In this document: in pieces, positions 6,499 to 8,018 of the stretch
Layout of the letters: every line of letters begins with the position of its first letter
Numbering within the stretch: position 1 is the first letter of the stretch
Source: Acidobacteriota bacterium
Lineage (GTDB): Bacteria > Acidobacteriota > Terriglobia > Terriglobales > Acidobacteriaceae
Assembly: GCA_021801945.1 (NCBI GenBank)
Contig: JAKABE010000133.1
Location: forward strand, 1-8,018
Reading direction: 5' to 3'
Length of the DNA stretch: 8,018 nt
Program-made: the position numbers and the translations under genes
Notes under the pieces: generated by a model
Told to the model about the DNA's origin: nothing
The model's database searches: none
The model's input: only the letters and a program-made list of their open reading frames with translations

Positions 6499-6720
6499 GA
6501 GTGCGGACGGCAAACTGCCATCTCACGCATCCCATTTCCTTTACCATCGTTGGAAGGAAAGGAATTCTTCAACCGCGCCCTCGATGGACCGCCAAGGAAG
6601 CGGCGCGCCGGACAGATGGCTTCGGGCGGTTGGTGGCTGGGTCTTGTGAAGAGGGCCAGATGCGGGAAAAGGGATGAAAGGGACGGCCTGTAAACCCACG
6701 CGATTCCGCTTTCGATCACC

Positions 6721-6729
6721 TGCTATCCT
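6721..6729 (+). promoter_or_regulatory. Possible extended -10 element of the phosphatidyltransferase gene
   Basis: TGCTATCCT at 6721-6729 matches an extended -10 element (TGn-TATnnT). It sits 17 bases before the ATG at 6747, so the transcript would have a leader of only about ten bases. There is no clear -35 box and no Shine-Dalgarno sequence. Confidence 0.28.
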
Positions 6730-6746
6730 GTTTTTTCACCTTTGCC

Positions 6747-7340
6747 ATGAATGATTCGAACTCACGGCTGAACCCGCTGCGCAGCACTCCCAACCTGCTG
6801 AGCTTGTTGCGGATCTGCCTGGCGCCGTTTTTGGTTGCTGCCATTCTGCAAGGTCATTATGCGTTGAGTTTCGTACTGTTTGTCGCGGCTGGGTTGACGG
6901 ACGCGCTGGATGGCGCGCTTGCACGGATGCTGAAGCAGCGCTCGATGCTGGGCCACTATCTCGATCCGGTGGCCGACAAGCTGCTGTTGAGTACGCTGTT
7001 TGTGGTGCTCATGTACAAAGGGTTGATTCCAGCCACGGTCACGGTGCTGGTCATCGGCCGGGATGTGGGAATCCTGCTCGTGGCGGCCATTCTGTGGGCG
7101 GCGGCTGGGCGGCGGGAGTTCCACCCGAGTTTCCTCGGGAAGGCTAACACGCTCGCCCAGATCAGCGCCGTCGCGGCCGTTCTGCTTCGCCAGGTTACAC
7201 CAGCCTATTGGGTGGCCTTCATGAGGCTAGTGGCGCTGGATGCAACCATGGCCCTGACCGTGGTATCGGGACTCCATTACGCGTGGAGCGCCTCCCGGCG
7301 TACGGGGGGACAGACAGGGAGTGGCACCACCGCCCACTAA
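6747..7340 (+). CDS. CDP-alcohol phosphatidyltransferase (PgsA / eukaryotic-type cardiolipin synthase family)
   Basis: This is an integral inner-membrane enzyme of 197 residues that transfers a phosphatidyl group from CDP-diacylglycerol to an alcohol, releasing CMP. The complete family signature D-x2-D-G-x2-A-R-x8-G-x3-D-x3-D is present: D52, D55, G56, A59, R60, G69, D73 and D77, which bind the metal pair and CDP. NLLSLLRICLAPFLVAAIL (16-34) is the typical first helix. Further hydrophobic stretches lie at about 38-51, 80-120, 136-148 and 155-183. Either of two roles fits: PgsA (glycerol-3-phosphate to phosphatidylglycerophosphate) or the CRLS1-type cardiolipin synthase (phosphatidylglycerol to cardiolipin). 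The QRSMLG, LIP...IGRDV and GKANT...Q segments look closer to CRLS1 by recollection. The C-terminal 15 residues are hydrophilic. ATG 6747 is preferred because the first helix follows at the usual distance. Confidence 0.93.
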   Translation: MNDSNSRLNPLRSTPNLLSLLRICLAPFLVAAILQGHYALSFVLFVAAGLTDALDGALARMLKQRSMLGHYLDPVADKLLLSTLFVVLMYKGLIPATVTVLVIGRDVGILLVAAILWAAAGRREFHPSFLGKANTLAQISAVAAVLLRQVTPAYWVAFMRLVALDATMALTVVSGLHYAWSASRRTGGQTGSGTTAH

Positions 7341-8018
7341 CCGAAGTCCTTCACGAAAAGGCGAACATCGGGAGTTTTCGCGCCTGCGAACAGGACAAAT
7401 CGGGCCGCAACCATGGGGGCGATGGCCACGCCGATGCGGTACAGACTTGCCCCCTTGATTCTGCGTGGAAACTGTCATGATGTGGTCAGGCGCTTCTGCA
7501 TTGGCATTAGAGGAACCAGGACGGCAAAGAACACACCCGCTGAAAGCGAGTCTCCCGACCCGCGCTCGCTATACAGTAATCCGAGAGATACTCAAAGCCC
7601 TGCGGCCGACGGCTGGCAGACTCAGACGGACGTCTCCCATACCCCACTGGCCTTCGTGCTAAGGTGGGATTGGGTTGCAAGTGGGGAAAGAACCAGCAGC
7701 GGTAAGGCAGGTGGCTGCGGGCTGGAATTGAACCCGGCAAAATTCACGTCGCTTGATGCTACCGGCCTGAAATCTTCAGAGAGCAGGAGACTTTGGGCCG
7801 ATTTGAATCTATAATTGGCAAATTCTATTCGGCATCCTGAAGTTTGCTCCCCACCAGCCACCCAGTTTGAGGGGACCGCACCTACCACGCGTTCCCCTGA
7901 CGGCAAAAGTAGAAGAGGTGTGCCCTGCTGAATACTGTGCAAGGCCGCCGCACCTTGGGAATCGCGGCGATTGAGCGTGGCGGCGTGGGGATGGACTGTC
8001 GATTGTTTTTGCTAAAGC
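7341..8018. other. 678-base stretch without a supportable gene
   Basis: Open frames here reach 133 codons on the plus strand (7413-7814) and 106 on the minus strand (7622-7942), but their translations look like random GC-rich sequence with no domain. A minus-strand frame from 7591 to 7337, broken by one TGA at 7477-7475, reads more protein-like and may be gene debris. An imperfect stem-loop lies at 7643-7668: CCCAC pairs with GTGGG and CTT with AAG, with a 4-base bulge. A T-arm-like string near 7731-7738 does not fold into a tRNA. The stretch may be an intergenic region or the end of a decayed gene. Confidence 0.4.

Noticed and set aside
7721..7738. T-arm-like string (GGGTTCAATTCC on the minus strand) suggesting a tRNA or tmRNA
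   Set aside because: The flanking bases do not form a T stem, and no acceptor or anticodon arm can be drawn.
7413..7814. 133-codon plus-strand open frame
   Set aside because: No ribosome-binding site, no domain, and random-like composition; the protein-like reading, if any, is on the opposite strand.

Overview
The window is about 8 kb of GC-rich bacterial DNA. It most resembles an Acidobacteriota (Terriglobia-type) chromosome. That is an inference from three things: a receptor remnant carrying the LQFRAEAFN motif typical of the large acidobacterial Oar-like TonB-dependent receptors, a GH92 enzyme with a Tat-type leader, and the general protein style. No ribosomal or other phylogenetic marker is present to confirm it.

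Layout. Positions 2-370 hold the C-terminal part of a DppC/OppC-type ABC permease. Positions 454-918 hold a small YfcE/MJ0936-type metallophosphoesterase. Positions 919-1235 hold a GCCGGC hairpin, a decayed Oar-like receptor fragment and a possible promoter. Positions 1236-3677 hold a full-length Tat-exported GH92 alpha-mannosidase. Positions 3799-4037 hold a second receptor remnant, frameshifted, ending on a perfect 14-bp stem-loop. The glycosidase is therefore bracketed by broken outer-membrane receptor genes, which looks like an eroded glycan-uptake locus whose enzyme has survived.

Positions 4516-6135 on the minus strand look like a wrecked defence or restriction-modification locus. It has a 420-codon reading frame with no start codon, belonging to a family I do not recognise. 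Downstream of it lies the N-terminal third or less of a C5 cytosine DNA methyltransferase, cut off before its catalytic motif. The block lies on the 3' side of a tRNA-Val(GAC) gene (6375-6451, minus), a common integration spot, but I see no integrase or convincing att pair.

From 6747 to 7340 runs a CDP-alcohol phosphatidyltransferase of the PgsA / eukaryotic-type cardiolipin synthase family. The last 678 bases hold no gene I can support.

No intact new system is visible. The most interesting item is the truncated unknown protein paired with the methyltransferase fragment: an intact copy in a relative could be a complete defence operon.
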